Below, piece by piece: positions 26,980 to 35,695 of a stretch of 64,000 nucleotides of DNA. Source of the stretch: Simplicispira metamorpha (GTDB lineage Bacteria > Pseudomonadota > Gammaproteobacteria > Burkholderiales > Burkholderiaceae_C); the NCBI RefSeq assembly GCF_004341365.1, contig NZ_SLXH01000020.1, positions 1 through 64,000 of the forward strand, read 5' to 3'. Numbering within the stretch: position 1 is the stretch's first letter; every line of letters begins with the position of its first letter. A program made the translations under genes and the position numbers. The notes under the pieces were generated by a model that saw nothing but the letters and a program-made list of their open reading frames with translations, did no database searches and was not told where the DNA came from.

Positions 26980-28491
26980 ATGCAATGCATCACCCCACAT
27001 CGGCCTTACCCGCTGTTTGATACGGCGACCACCCAGCGCATCGAGCGCCACGCTGCTGCCGCGCTGCCCGCGCACACCTTGATGCAGCGCGCGGGCCTGG
27101 CTGTGGCGCAGTTGGCCCGGGCGCTGGCACCGCACGCGCGCACCATCTGGATTGCCTGTGGCCCCGGCAACAACGGCGGCGATGGCCTGGAGGCCGCCAT
27201 GCACCTGCACCGCCAGGGCCTGGACGTGGCCGTGACCTGGCTGGGTGATCCGGAACACTGCCCTGCCGATGCACGCCAATCGTGGCAGCGCGCGCAGCAA
27301 GCCGGCGTTGCGCTGGTCAAACACCCCCCCGCACTGGGCCCACAAGACCTGTGCATTGACGCCTTGCTGGGTATAGGTCTGCGCCCCGGCCCGGTGCCAG
27401 AGCCATTGCTGGCACTGCTGCAGCAGCTGTACGCCAGCCCCGCCACGCTGCTGGCCGTGGACGTACCCACCGGACTGCAAGCCGATACAGGGCAATACGC
27501 GGCTGGTTTTTTTCCCAGCGCAGCCACCGTCCCCCAGCACGCACCTTCTGCTGCGCGCCACACCCTGAGTCTGCTGACGCTCAAACCTGGCCTGTTCACG
27601 GCTGCGGGACGGGATGCTGCAGGCACCGTCTGGCTGGACGACCTGCTCACTACCCCCCCCGCACACGAGGCACCTTGTGCCTGGCTGACAGGCCCACCCC
27701 ATCCGCTGCCACGCCCCCATGCCAGCCACAAAGGCAGCTATGGCGACGTGGCGGTGGTGGGTGGAGAAGGGCTGCATGCACGCGGCATGGGCATGGTCGG
27801 CGCGGCGATTTTGGCGGCACGCGCTGCGTTGCACAGCGGTGCAGGCCGCGTGCTGGTGAGCCTGCTCGGCAACACCCAACTGCAATTGGACATACAGCAA
27901 CCCGAGCTGATGCTGCGCGAGTTTGCTGCCCTGCCACTGGAGCAATTGACCGTGGTGTGCGGCTGCGGTGGCGGCGAGACTGTGCGCACCGTGCTGGCGC
28001 AGGTGCTGGAGCGCAGCGCACGGCTGGTGCTCGATGCCGATGGGCTCAACGCCGTGGCCTCGTCTGAGTCCTTCCAGCAATCCCTGCAAATGCGGGCGCA
28101 GCGCGGTCAGACCACCATCCTCACGCCCCATCCCCTGGAAGCTGCGCGCCTGCTGGGCACCAGTGCCGCCCAGGTGCAAGCCCACAGGCTGATGGCAGCA
28201 CAGCAACTGGCCCAGCGCTTTGCTTGCGTGGCGGTACTCAAGGGCTCCGGCACGGTCGTGGCAGCACCTGGCACCACGCCCTGGCTCAACCCGACAGGCA
28301 ACGCCCGTTTGGCTGCTGCGGGCACTGGCGATGTACTGGCAGGCATGGTGGCAGCACGCTGGGCCAGCGGCATCCACGCGCCGCAGGCGGCCACTGAGGC
28401 CGTATTTGCACACGGCCTGGCCACCGACCAGTGGCCTGCCAAGGAAGCACTGACTGCTGGGGTGTTGGCCCAAGGTCGGCATTTTTTCTGA
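26980..28491 (+). CDS. nnr: Bifunctional NAD(P)H-hydrate epimerase / ADP-dependent dehydratase
   Basis: A 503-residue metabolite-repair enzyme that converts damaged NAD(P)HX back to NAD(P)H. The epimerase half (about 1-215) has the CGPGNNGGDGLEAA motif and LLAVDVPTGLQADTG. The dehydratase half (about 240-503, ribokinase-like) has HKGSYGDVAVVGG, LDADGLNAV, TPHPLEAARLLG, and the nucleotide loop NARLAAAGTGDVLAGM. The fused order and length match the E. coli YjeF protein (515). It starts 70 bp after the PatZ-like gene and is followed by an intrinsic terminator. Confidence 0.92.
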   Translation: MQCITPHRPYPLFDTATTQRIERHAAAALPAHTLMQRAGLAVAQLARALAPHARTIWIACGPGNNGGDGLEAAMHLHRQGLDVAVTWLGDPEHCPADARQSWQRAQQAGVALVKHPPALGPQDLCIDALLGIGLRPGPVPEPLLALLQQLYASPATLLAVDVPTGLQADTGQYAAGFFPSAATVPQHAPSAARHTLSLLTLKPGLFTAAGRDAAGTVWLDDLLTTPPAHEAPCAWLTGPPHPLPRPHASHKGSYGDVAVVGGEGLHARGMGMVGAAILAARAALHSGAGRVLVSLLGNTQLQLDIQQPELMLREFAALPLEQLTVVCGCGGGETVRTVLAQVLERSARLVLDADGLNAVASSESFQQSLQMRAQRGQTTILTPHPLEAARLLGTSAAQVQAHRLMAAQQLAQRFACVAVLKGSGTVVAAPGTTPWLNPTGNARLAAAGTGDVLAGMVAARWASGIHAPQAATEAVFAHGLATDQWPAKEALTAGVLAQGRHFF

Positions 28492-28556
28492 TACCACCCC
28501 ACTCACAGGGCAGCGATTCGGTATAGACACATCGACTTTTTCACGCCTTCGTGGCT

Positions 28557-28587
28557 GCGCACTCCAAAGAGTGCGACCTGTTTTTTT
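28557..28587 (+). terminator. Intrinsic terminator after nnr
   Basis: Stem CGCACTC / GAGTGCG (28558-28564 with 28569-28575) with a four-base loop, then ACCTG and seven T. It separates nnr from the signalling operon. Confidence 0.65.
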
Positions 28588-28701
28588 CCTGCGGTAGGAT
28601 GTTGTGGTGAATTGTCACAAAGTGCATGGGGTTAATGCCTGCACTGTCGGTGCGGTGTAGGTTTCGCGGCGCACTCCTCCCACGGCCAACCACATCTTTC
28701 T

Positions 28702-30510
28702 ATGACTGCTTCTACATTTTCTGTTTCGCCTGCTCTTGTGCGCTCGCGCATGAAGGTGGGCACAGCCATGGGGCTGGGTTTTGCCCTGGTCATTGTGTTG
28801 GGTGTTGTCATGGCCCTGGTGGCCTGGGTGCAGTTCACCCGCGCCAGCGCAGAGGCCACCGTATTGGTGGAAGACCGCATGGTCAAGGTCACGCGCGCCA
28901 ACGAGATCATTGACAACCTCAACAGCCAGGCCAATGCCGTGCGCAACATTGTGCTGGCGGGAGACCCTGCAACCATGCAAGCAGAAAAGCAACGCATCGA
29001 CAGACTGCGCACGCAAGGCGTCGAGTTGCTCAAGTTGCTGGACCAGTCGCTCAACTCGCCCGAAGGAAAAGCCAATTTCCAGCGGGCCAAGGACGCCGGT
29101 TGGACGTATGTGGGACAGCTTGACAAGGCCATCGCCCTGGGCATGGCCAACGACACTGCACAGGCCCGGGACATTTTGATCGGCCCGGCACGCCAGGGCC
29201 ATGAGCAGGCGATTGACGCACTCAAAGACACCGTGGCCTTCCAGCAAAAGCAGATGGAAGTGGCTGCACACCGCATTGAAGACATTGCCAGCAACACCAG
29301 CCGACTGATGCTGGTGATTGCCTTGCTCTCGGCCTTGATCGGTGCAGGGGTGGCGTTTTTTCTCACCCGCTCCATCACCCGCCAGCTGGGGGGCGAGCCC
29401 TATTACGCTGCGGCGATTGCGCATGAAATTGCCGATGGCAACCTGGCTGTGCAGGTGCAACTGCGTCCGGGCGATACCACCAGCTTGCTGGCCACCATGC
29501 AGATGATGCGTGACAGCCTGGCCCAGGTGGTGGCACGCGTGCGCCAGGGCAGCGAGGCCGTCGCTACCGCCAGCGCGCAGATTGCCCAAGGCAACCAAGA
29601 CTTGTCTGGGCGCACTGAAAGCCAGGCCAGCGCGCTGGAAGAAACCGCCGCCTCGATGGAGGAGCTGGGTTCCACCGTGCGGCAAAACGCCGACAACGCG
29701 CGTGCGGCCAACCAGCTGGCGCAAAGCGCCTCCGGCGTGGCGGTGCAAGGCGGCGAAGTGGTGGCCCAGGTAGTGCAGACCATGGACGGCATCAGCACAT
29801 CGAGCAAGAAAATTGCCGACATCATCAGCGTCATCGACGGCATTGCCTTCCAAACCAACATCCTGGCACTGAATGCCGCCGTCGAAGCGGCGCGGGCTGG
29901 CGAACAAGGCCGGGGCTTTGCCGTGGTGGCCAGTGAGGTGCGCAGCCTGGCCGGGCGCAGTGCCGAGGCATCCAAAGAGATCAAGCGCCTGATCACCGAC
30001 AGCGTCGATCGTGTCGAACAAGGCAGCACCTTGGTCAACCAGGCCGGACAGACCATGGAAGAAGTGGTGCACAGCGTGCGCCGCGTGACCGACATCATGG
30101 GCGAGATCAGCGCGGCCAGCAGCGAACAAAGCGCTGGAGTCACCCAGGTCAGCGAGGCCGTGACGCACATGGACCAGGCTACGCAGCAAAACGCTGCGCT
30201 GGTGGAGGAAATGTCTGCGGCGGCCACCAGCCTGAACCAGCAAGCGCAAGACCTGGTGCAGGCAGTGTCTGTGTTCCGTCTGGAGGCGGGATCAGCCTAC
30301 CGCCCTGTTGCACGCAGTGCAACAGCACCAGCACCACGCCCGGCTCCACCAGCGCCCAAGGTGCCAGCCACAGCGCCAGCAGCAGCCAGACTGACCGCTC
30401 GCGCCCCGGCACCGGCCAAAGCCCCTGCGGCCCATGCGCCTGCGAGCACTCCCGCAATGCCCCCCCCACCACCGGCCAAGCACAACGACGACGATTGGGA
30501 AGCTTTTTGA
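28702..30510 (+). CDS. Methyl-accepting chemotaxis protein
   Basis: A 602-residue chemoreceptor. Membrane helix 1 is at about 22-44 and helix 2 at about 200-221, with a periplasmic four-helix-bundle-sized ligand domain between them. HAMP follows, then the methyl-accepting cytoplasmic domain, whose hairpin tip contains IAFQTNILALNAAVEAARAG near 379-400. After about residue 525 comes a long Pro/Ala-rich linker, and the protein ends NDDDWEAF, resembling the C-terminal pentapeptide (NWETF in E. coli Tar) that tethers CheR/CheB. It is the first gene of an operon with a binding lipoprotein (2 bp gap) and an EAL protein. Confidence 0.93.
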   Translation: MTASTFSVSPALVRSRMKVGTAMGLGFALVIVLGVVMALVAWVQFTRASAEATVLVEDRMVKVTRANEIIDNLNSQANAVRNIVLAGDPATMQAEKQRIDRLRTQGVELLKLLDQSLNSPEGKANFQRAKDAGWTYVGQLDKAIALGMANDTAQARDILIGPARQGHEQAIDALKDTVAFQQKQMEVAAHRIEDIASNTSRLMLVIALLSALIGAGVAFFLTRSITRQLGGEPYYAAAIAHEIADGNLAVQVQLRPGDTTSLLATMQMMRDSLAQVVARVRQGSEAVATASAQIAQGNQDLSGRTESQASALEETAASMEELGSTVRQNADNARAANQLAQSASGVAVQGGEVVAQVVQTMDGISTSSKKIADIISVIDGIAFQTNILALNAAVEAARAGEQGRGFAVVASEVRSLAGRSAEASKEIKRLITDSVDRVEQGSTLVNQAGQTMEEVVHSVRRVTDIMGEISAASSEQSAGVTQVSEAVTHMDQATQQNAALVEEMSAAATSLNQQAQDLVQAVSVFRLEAGSAYRPVARSATAPAPRPAPPAPKVPATAPAAARLTARAPAPAKAPAAHAPASTPAMPPPPPAKHNDDDWEAF

Positions 30511-30512
30511 CC

Positions 30513-31517
30513 ATGCTGGTGCTGCCCCGTCACTTTGGCCACCGCTGTGCGGCCTGGCTGGCATCGGTCTGCATGGTCTGGCTGCTGGCTGGTTGCGGCC
30601 CACGCTATGAGCCGCCACTGATGGTGGGAACCAACATCTGGGCCGGTTATGAGCCTTTGTATCTGGCACGCGACCTGGGCTATTACAAGGGCCAACCCGT
30701 GCGCCTGGTGGAACTGGGCTCCACCACCCAGGTGATGGACGCACTGCGTACCGGACGTCTGGATGTGGCTGGCGTCACCTTGGACGAGGCACTGACGCTG
30801 GCCCACGAAGGGGTACCCATTGCAGTCATCTGGGTGATGGACATCTCGGCTGGGGCCGATGCCATCGTGGCCCGCCCTCCCATCACCCAAGTGACGCAAC
30901 TGCGCGGGCGCCGTGTGGGGGTAGAGCAAACTGCCGTGGGCGCCTACATGCTGCAAGGTGCGCTACAGCAAGCGGGGCTGAAGGTAGGAGACGTGACAGT
31001 GGTGCCGCTGCCGATTGATGAACATGTGGCCGCCTGGCGCAGTGGCAACGTCGATGCTGTAGTGACCTTTGACCCGGCCCGCCAGACCCTGCTGAAAGAA
31101 GGGGGGAAAGAGATTTTCGACAGCCGCGCACTCCCCGGCGAAATCGTTGATGTGTTGGTGGCCCGCCACAACGCCTTGCAGTGCTGCGAACAGCGCATTG
31201 CTGCATTGCTCAAAGGCCAGCGCCAGGCTCTGGACTATTTGGCACAGCACCGCGACGATGCCTTGCTGCGCATGTCGCGCCGCCCAGGCAGCCCGCCTGA
31301 AGACGTGGGTGTAGCCTTGGCTGGAATGGAACTGCCTGACGCCGCACGCAACCGCAGCCTGCTGCAAAGCCCTGCTGCCGGGGCAGCCCCCAGCCCCACG
31401 CTGCACGATACGGCACAGCGCCTGGCGCAGATCATGCGTGCCAAAGACATCTTGGGCCACGATGTGTCGGTGCAAAATTTGATTGATGCGCGCTTTGTAC
31501 GGGAGCCATCGCCATGA
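30513..31517 (+). CDS. Orphan NMT1/SsuA-type substrate-binding lipoprotein
   Basis: A 334-residue periplasmic binding protein of the NitT/TauT (NMT1-like) group. The signal peptide ends in a lipobox LLAGC with Cys28 as the lipidated residue. The mature part opens VGTNIWAGYEPLYLARDLGYY, the diagnostic start of this family. No ABC permease or ATPase gene is adjacent. Instead the gene starts 2 bp after a chemoreceptor stop and its own stop overlaps the start of a PAS-GGDEF-EAL gene (ATGA). This argues that the protein presents a ligand to membrane signalling proteins rather than to a transporter. The ligand is unknown. Confidence 0.88.
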   Translation: MLVLPRHFGHRCAAWLASVCMVWLLAGCGPRYEPPLMVGTNIWAGYEPLYLARDLGYYKGQPVRLVELGSTTQVMDALRTGRLDVAGVTLDEALTLAHEGVPIAVIWVMDISAGADAIVARPPITQVTQLRGRRVGVEQTAVGAYMLQGALQQAGLKVGDVTVVPLPIDEHVAAWRSGNVDAVVTFDPARQTLLKEGGKEIFDSRALPGEIVDVLVARHNALQCCEQRIAALLKGQRQALDYLAQHRDDALLRMSRRPGSPPEDVGVALAGMELPDAARNRSLLQSPAAGAAPSPTLHDTAQRLAQIMRAKDILGHDVSVQNLIDARFVREPSP

Positions 31518-34048
31518 CACACCAGCCCTTGCCACCGACGAGCGCACCCCTTCCCACGGTGCGGGTGCTACCGCTGCGCTGGTGGCTGCCGCTGACGCTG
31601 GTGATCACCTGCGGGCTGGCTTTTACGCTGTTGGTGCTACAACAACAGCGCCACTACGCCCTCGATTTACAGCATTTCAGCGACCGCACCGCCCATGCCG
31701 AACTGCTGGGCACGCAGCGCAACCTGGAAACCGTGCTGCGCCGCAAAGACGGCAGTGGCCTCGACGGCGTGGTGGCCGAGCTGGGTCTGAACCCGGCGGT
31801 GGCCCACGCGCTCTTGCTCGACGCAAGCGACGGCGTGCTAGCGGCCACCCGGTTTGCCTGGCGTGGCAGTCCTGGCGTGGAAGTGCTGCCGCATTACCCA
31901 CAAGACCTGGTGAACAAGGCACGCCAGCAACAACGTGAGCAACTGCACTTGGACGTGGAGCAGCGCCACCTGTGGGCCGTAACCCCAGTCATGCTGGCGC
32001 TGGAAGCCGGGGCCATCCGTTCCAGCCGCCAAGGCGTGCTCTTGGTGGAATACGACCTGACGCCGATTGCTGCGCAATCGAGCGCCCACATCCGCCAGCA
32101 AGCCCAGGTTTTTGCCGCCGTAGTGCTGCTGGCGGCGATGTGTTTGCTGGTGCTGGCGCGCTGGGGCGTGATGCGCCCCGTCAACGCACTGCGCGCCAGC
32201 ATGGCCCGCATTGGCGCAGGTGATTTTCAGGCGGTACCAGCGCTGCGCGGCGAGGGCGAATTCCAAGAACTGGGCCAAGCCCTGGGGCAGATGGCACAAG
32301 CGCTACAGCACAGCAGCCAAGCACTGCGCGAGAGCGAAGCACGGTTTCGCCAGCTCTCCGATGTGTCCTTTGAGGCCATTTTCTTGCACGCGGGGGGACG
32401 CATTGTGGACGCCAACGCTGCCGCCGAGCGCCTAGTGGGCGTAGCCCCCGGTAGTTTGCGTGGCACCGATATGCTGTCCTGGGTGGCACCGGGTAGCCGC
32501 GATGCCATCCGCCAACGCATTTCACTGCGCATTGAGGGCACATGGCAAGTAGACATGGTGGACACCCAGGGCCAATTGATTGCTGCCGAAGCCAGCGTGC
32601 GCCAGCGTGAGATTGATGGCAGCTCGCTGCGGGTGGTGGCCGTGCGCGACATCCGTGAACGCTTGGCCGCTGAGGCACAAATCCGCCAACTGGCCCATTT
32701 CGATGCCCTCACGGGTTTGCACAACCGGCGCTTTTTGCTCGAGCAAGTGGCGGCGGAGCTGGCCCGTCCGTCCGTGGATGGCCAGCCTCAGCGCGCTGCG
32801 CTGGCCACGCTCAACCTCAACGCCTTCCAGTCAGTGAACGACTCCTTGGGCATGGCAGCTGGGGATGCGGCACTGCGCATCGTGGCACAGCGCTTGAGCA
32901 GCTTGTTGACTGCCGGTCAGAGCCTGGCGCGTGTGGACGGCGACACGTTCGCCATCTTGGTAACCGACTTACAAGGCAATCTGCAAACTGCCAGCGCCCA
33001 GGCAGCACGTGCCATTGAGCAACTGTTGACAGCCGTGGCTGAACCGTTGGAAGTACAAGGCCAGACCTTGCACCTCTCCGCAGGTGCCGGGGTAGTGATG
33101 ATCCCCAACGACAGCCGCGACCCACCCGAGCTGTTGCGCGAAGCCGAAACCGCGATGCACCGCGCCAAGGAAGCGAACGATACCCAAGTACAGTTTTTCG
33201 CCCACGCCCTGCAAGAAGCGGCAAGCGAGCGCCTGGCCCTGCGCAACGACCTGCGCCAAACCTTGCGCTTGCCGCCGTCAGCGCAGCAATTGCTACTGCA
33301 TTACCAGCCCCAAGTGAACGCAGCGGGCAACCTGCTGGGGGTAGAGGCACTGGTACGCTGGCAACATCCCAGCCGGGGTCTGATACCGCCAGGTGCTTTC
33401 ATTGCCGAGGCTGAATCCTGCGGCCTGATCGTTCCCTTGGGCCACTGGGTACTGCAAGAGGCGGTAGCGTGCCTGCGCCGCTGGCAGCAGCAGACCGACT
33501 GCGCCCCGTGGGCCAAGCAGTTGACCATGGCTGTCAACGTCAGTCCACGCCAGTTCCGCGAGCCCGACTTCATCTCCCGCATCGAAGACGTGCTGGCGCA
33601 GGTGGGGGTCAGCGCCTTGTCACTGGAGCTGGAACTGACCGAAAGCGTGGTGGCCGACGACCTGGAAACCACCCTGGAAAAAATGGCTTTGCTGCGTGAC
33701 CGGGGCGTGCGCTTTGCCTTGGATGACTTTGGCACTGGCTACTCCAGCCTGGCCTACCTCAAGCGTTTGCCCATCGACACGCTGAAGATCGACCGTTCCT
33801 TCGTCATGGATATTGATGCCACCACACAAAGTGGCCCGGGCAAACGTCCGGCTGTATTGATTGACGCCATCATCGCCATGGCGCACCAACTGGAAATGCG
33901 CGTGCTGGCCGAAGGCGTGGAAACCGGCACCCAGCGCGAGCGTTTGGTGCGCGCGGGCTGTGATATTTTTCAGGGCTACCACTTCAGCCGCCCTCTGCCC
34001 GAGGCCGGTTTGCAAGCCTGGGCCAACCAGCTGCACACCAGCGAATAA
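31514..34048 (+). CDS. Membrane PAS-GGDEF-EAL protein, probable c-di-GMP phosphodiesterase
   Basis: An 844-residue protein. Membrane helix 1 (about 23-43) and helix 2 (about 198-218) flank a periplasmic domain of about 150 residues. HAMP (about 220-270), PAS (about 280-395), GGDEF (about 400-560) and EAL (about 575-830) domains follow. The GGDEF loop is degenerate (RVDGDTFAI), so cyclase activity is not expected. The EAL domain keeps VEALVRW, ELTESV, DDFGTGYSSL and KIDRSFV, so it should hydrolyse c-di-GMP. It is translationally coupled to the preceding lipoprotein gene, which suggests that the loaded lipoprotein controls this enzyme. Confidence 0.92.
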   Translation: MTHQPLPPTSAPLPTVRVLPLRWWLPLTLVITCGLAFTLLVLQQQRHYALDLQHFSDRTAHAELLGTQRNLETVLRRKDGSGLDGVVAELGLNPAVAHALLLDASDGVLAATRFAWRGSPGVEVLPHYPQDLVNKARQQQREQLHLDVEQRHLWAVTPVMLALEAGAIRSSRQGVLLVEYDLTPIAAQSSAHIRQQAQVFAAVVLLAAMCLLVLARWGVMRPVNALRASMARIGAGDFQAVPALRGEGEFQELGQALGQMAQALQHSSQALRESEARFRQLSDVSFEAIFLHAGGRIVDANAAAERLVGVAPGSLRGTDMLSWVAPGSRDAIRQRISLRIEGTWQVDMVDTQGQLIAAEASVRQREIDGSSLRVVAVRDIRERLAAEAQIRQLAHFDALTGLHNRRFLLEQVAAELARPSVDGQPQRAALATLNLNAFQSVNDSLGMAAGDAALRIVAQRLSSLLTAGQSLARVDGDTFAILVTDLQGNLQTASAQAARAIEQLLTAVAEPLEVQGQTLHLSAGAGVVMIPNDSRDPPELLREAETAMHRAKEANDTQVQFFAHALQEAASERLALRNDLRQTLRLPPSAQQLLLHYQPQVNAAGNLLGVEALVRWQHPSRGLIPPGAFIAEAESCGLIVPLGHWVLQEAVACLRRWQQQTDCAPWAKQLTMAVNVSPRQFREPDFISRIEDVLAQVGVSALSLELELTESVVADDLETTLEKMALLRDRGVRFALDDFGTGYSSLAYLKRLPIDTLKIDRSFVMDIDATTQSGPGKRPAVLIDAIIAMAHQLEMRVLAEGVETGTQRERLVRAGCDIFQGYHFSRPLPEAGLQAWANQLHTSE

Positions 34049-34066
34049 TCTTGGGGCGTAAACGGT

Positions 34067-34348
34067 TCAGGCGTGGGTGCGAACCCAGCTTTTGAGCACG
34101 TCATTGATGCGGGTTTGCCAGCCGTCGCCCGATGCCTTGAATCTCTCCAGCACTTCCACATCCAGGCGCAGCGTTACCTGGGCCTTGGTGCCGCTGCCCA
34201 GTGGGCGACCACGGCGCACCAGGGGTTTGGCCTGCGCCCATTCGGCATCCGTGAACGGCACCGCGTCAGGGTCTGCCAGCGCAGCAGCAGCAATGGCTGC
34301 ATCCTCGGCAGGTGTCGGCAGAATGGTTCCGGCTTTAAGTTTCGGCAT
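34067..34348 (-). CDS. brnA: BrnA-type antitoxin
   Basis: A 93-residue antitoxin. The C-terminal ribbon-helix-helix region carries TKAQVTLRLDVEVLERFKASG followed by GWQTRINDVLKSW, the standard BrnA signature; the N terminus binds the toxin. It represses its own promoter in the known BrnTA systems. The start overlaps the end of brnT by 14 nt in the usual toxin-antitoxin order. The antitoxin frame is intact although the toxin frame is broken. It lies in a decayed island region beside tRNA-Pro. Confidence 0.85.
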   Translation of the reverse strand: MPKLKAGTILPTPAEDAAIAAAALADPDAVPFTDAEWAQAKPLVRRGRPLGSGTKAQVTLRLDVEVLERFKASGDGWQTRINDVLKSWVRTHA

Positions 34349-34614
34349 AGCGTTTCACCTCTCGGCTGTTGGCTTTTCTCAAACTGATAACGCGGCGCTC
34401 TGTCGGCTGCTCAGGCGGGCGGTCAACAAACACCAGGGCCATGGTGCGCAAGCCGATGTAGCCCAGCGCCACCATGCGGTGGCTCGCCATAGTCCCGGCG
34501 CTTGTCCGGCCACACCACGGCGGTGTCCCATTCAAAGCCCACTGCATCCGATAGTGACAGCCCATGCTTTGCCAGATTGGCGCTGTCTTTGGCCGGGTCG
34601 AATGCGACTTTCAT
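34335..34614 (-). pseudogene. brnT: BrnT-type ribonuclease toxin, frameshifted
   Basis: Two frames give one BrnT. The first reads MKVAFDPAKDSANLAKHGLS to DKRRDYGEP. The second resumes MVALGYIGLRTMALVFVDRP and ends REVKRYAET. The break lies in the GCGGTGG stretch at about 34476-34482; removing one base restores DYGEPRMVALGYIG, as in intact BrnT. BrnT is a RelE-fold mRNA endonuclease, and the second frame holds its C-terminal catalytic half. The antitoxin gene remains intact, which fits safe loss of the toxin. Confidence 0.8.
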
Positions 34615-34637
34615 CGCTTAATTGTAGTTACGTTTTT

Positions 34638-34766
34638 TCAGAAGCGCACGACCCTGTTTACTGGCGCTGCCCCACGGCGTGTCACCTCGCTCATGCCGTG
34701 GGCCTTGGCCACCTGGCGCAGCGCCAGCAGCAGTACCAGCACCGCCCCCTTGTCGCCGCTGTCGCC
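34638..34766 (-). pseudogene. Fragment resembling an addiction-module antidote (HTH) protein
   Basis: The minus strand carries GAVLVLLLALRQVAKAHGMS then EVTRRG, similar in pattern to the helix-turn-helix of the putative addiction-module antidote family, where ALxxIARARGMxxVA is followed by a Leu/Ser-rich second helix. There is no start codon, and the part after the HTH is replaced by unrelated codons. Together with brnTA it suggests a former toxin-antitoxin-bearing element. This is a weak call based on a short match. Confidence 0.3.
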
Positions 34767-34816
34767 AGGGGTGGCTACGCGCCCACGGGTCTGGCCTTGT
34801 TGTCCGGCTCAGACTT

Positions 34817-34881
34817 CAAAAACGATAGCTGCTTGCGCGCACTGTATAAGGGCTGGTGCTGGTTTTGACTGGTAAATCAGG
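34817..34881 (+). repeat. Dispersed ~60 bp repeat at the integrase truncation point
   Basis: Forward copy: AAACGATAGCTGCTTGCGCG, CACTG, then GGGCTGGTGCTGGTTTTGAC. It abuts the truncated 3' end of the integrase fragment and lies between two 14-bp direct repeats, AGGGGTGGCTACGC, at 34767-34780 and 34898-34911. Confidence 0.75.
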
Positions 34882-35278
34882 CTGTAGCCATGTAGCTAGG
34901 GGTGGCTACGCCGCTTTCACGGATTTGGTGGTAGCTGCTCCAGCCCGGCGACCGTTTTGCGTACCCCTCGCGCGCCACCAGCTCGAGCCCCTCGCCCAAA
35001 TTGGCAGCGGCCTTGCGCTGACCCACCCTGCTCTCCTGCACGGGGTCAAAGCCGCCAGCCTTGACGGTGTTGGCGGCATCGCGGGCAGCGGCCAAGCCCA
35101 CCTCTGGGTAACTGCCAAGCGCCATGCGCCCTTCTTTGCCGTCCTTGCGGTACTTCCAGAACCACCGCTTGAAGCCGCTCGGGCTGATTTCCAGATACAG
35201 GCCACCAGAGTCGGCCAGTCGCTCGCGCTTTTTTTCTGGTGGGCAGGTGGTTTTCTTGCAGGCGGTATCGGTCAGCAT
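34877..35278 (-). pseudogene. Truncated tyrosine integrase (N-terminal part)
   Basis: 133 residues matching the N-terminal arm-binding domain (DUF4102) of P4-type integrases: RLADSGGLYLEISPSGFKRW, WKYRKDGKEGRMALGSYPEV, GLAAARDAA. Intact relatives are about 400 residues; the core-binding and catalytic domains with R..H-R-Y are missing. It reads away from the 3' end of tRNA-Pro, the usual arrangement for an island integrated at a tRNA. The truncation coincides with a dispersed repeat. Confidence 0.82.
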
Positions 35279-35465
35279 GGTGCAGCTCCTCCAAGCGGTG
35301 GGGGAACAGCAGGAAATGGGCTTCTACAGAGGAGGATGGGGGAACAAAACCCCCGTTTCCCTACGTCTGCGCCAGTTGTTCCCCCGTTTGTTCCCTCGTT
35401 TTAAGGGGGCTTGCAATGTGCCTTGTTGGCCTATCTTGCCCAGTTGCTCACCCGTTCGCCCAATG

Positions 35466-35498
35466 AAAAACCCGCCAACTGTTTCCGGTTGGCGGGTT
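35466..35498 (-). terminator. Intrinsic terminator after tRNA-Pro
   Basis: Minus-strand stem AACCCGCCAAC / GTTGGCGGGTT (35488-35498 with 35469-35479) followed by T residues, just past the tRNA 3' end. Confidence 0.8.
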
Positions 35499-35511
35499 CT
35501 GTACTGTCAAA

Positions 35512-35588
35512 TGGTCGGTGTGAAAGGATTCGAACCTTCGACCCCTTGCACCCCATGCAAGTGCGCTACCAGGCTGCGCCACACACCG
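35512..35588 (-). tRNA. tRNA-Pro(GGG)
   Basis: 77 nt including encoded CCA. The acceptor CGGTGTG pairs with CACACCG, the T arm has GGTTCGAATCC, and the anticodon stem CTTGC/GCAAG encloses loop ATGGGGT, giving anticodon GGG. A truncated integrase downstream marks it as a former island insertion site. Confidence 0.96.
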
Positions 35589-35599
35589 ACAAGAATTGA

Positions 35600-35628
35600 A
35601 TTATATACTGAAAATTTACCCTATCCAA
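35600..35628 (-). promoter_or_regulatory. Promoter of tRNA-Pro
   Basis: -35 TTGGAT (35628-35623) and a perfect -10 TATAAT (35605-35600) with 17 bp between them, 11 bp before the mature tRNA 5' end. Confidence 0.7.
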
Positions 35629-35695
35629 GAATCAGTCAATTTTTGTGAAAAAAACCGCAACAACGCTGTAGATCCACCGGAACAGCCACACCCGC

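Noticed and set aside
34564-34875. Possible plus-strand gene over the brnT/antidote remnants.
   Set aside because: No ribosome site and no recognisable motif; minus-strand brnT and the HTH fragment explain the DNA.
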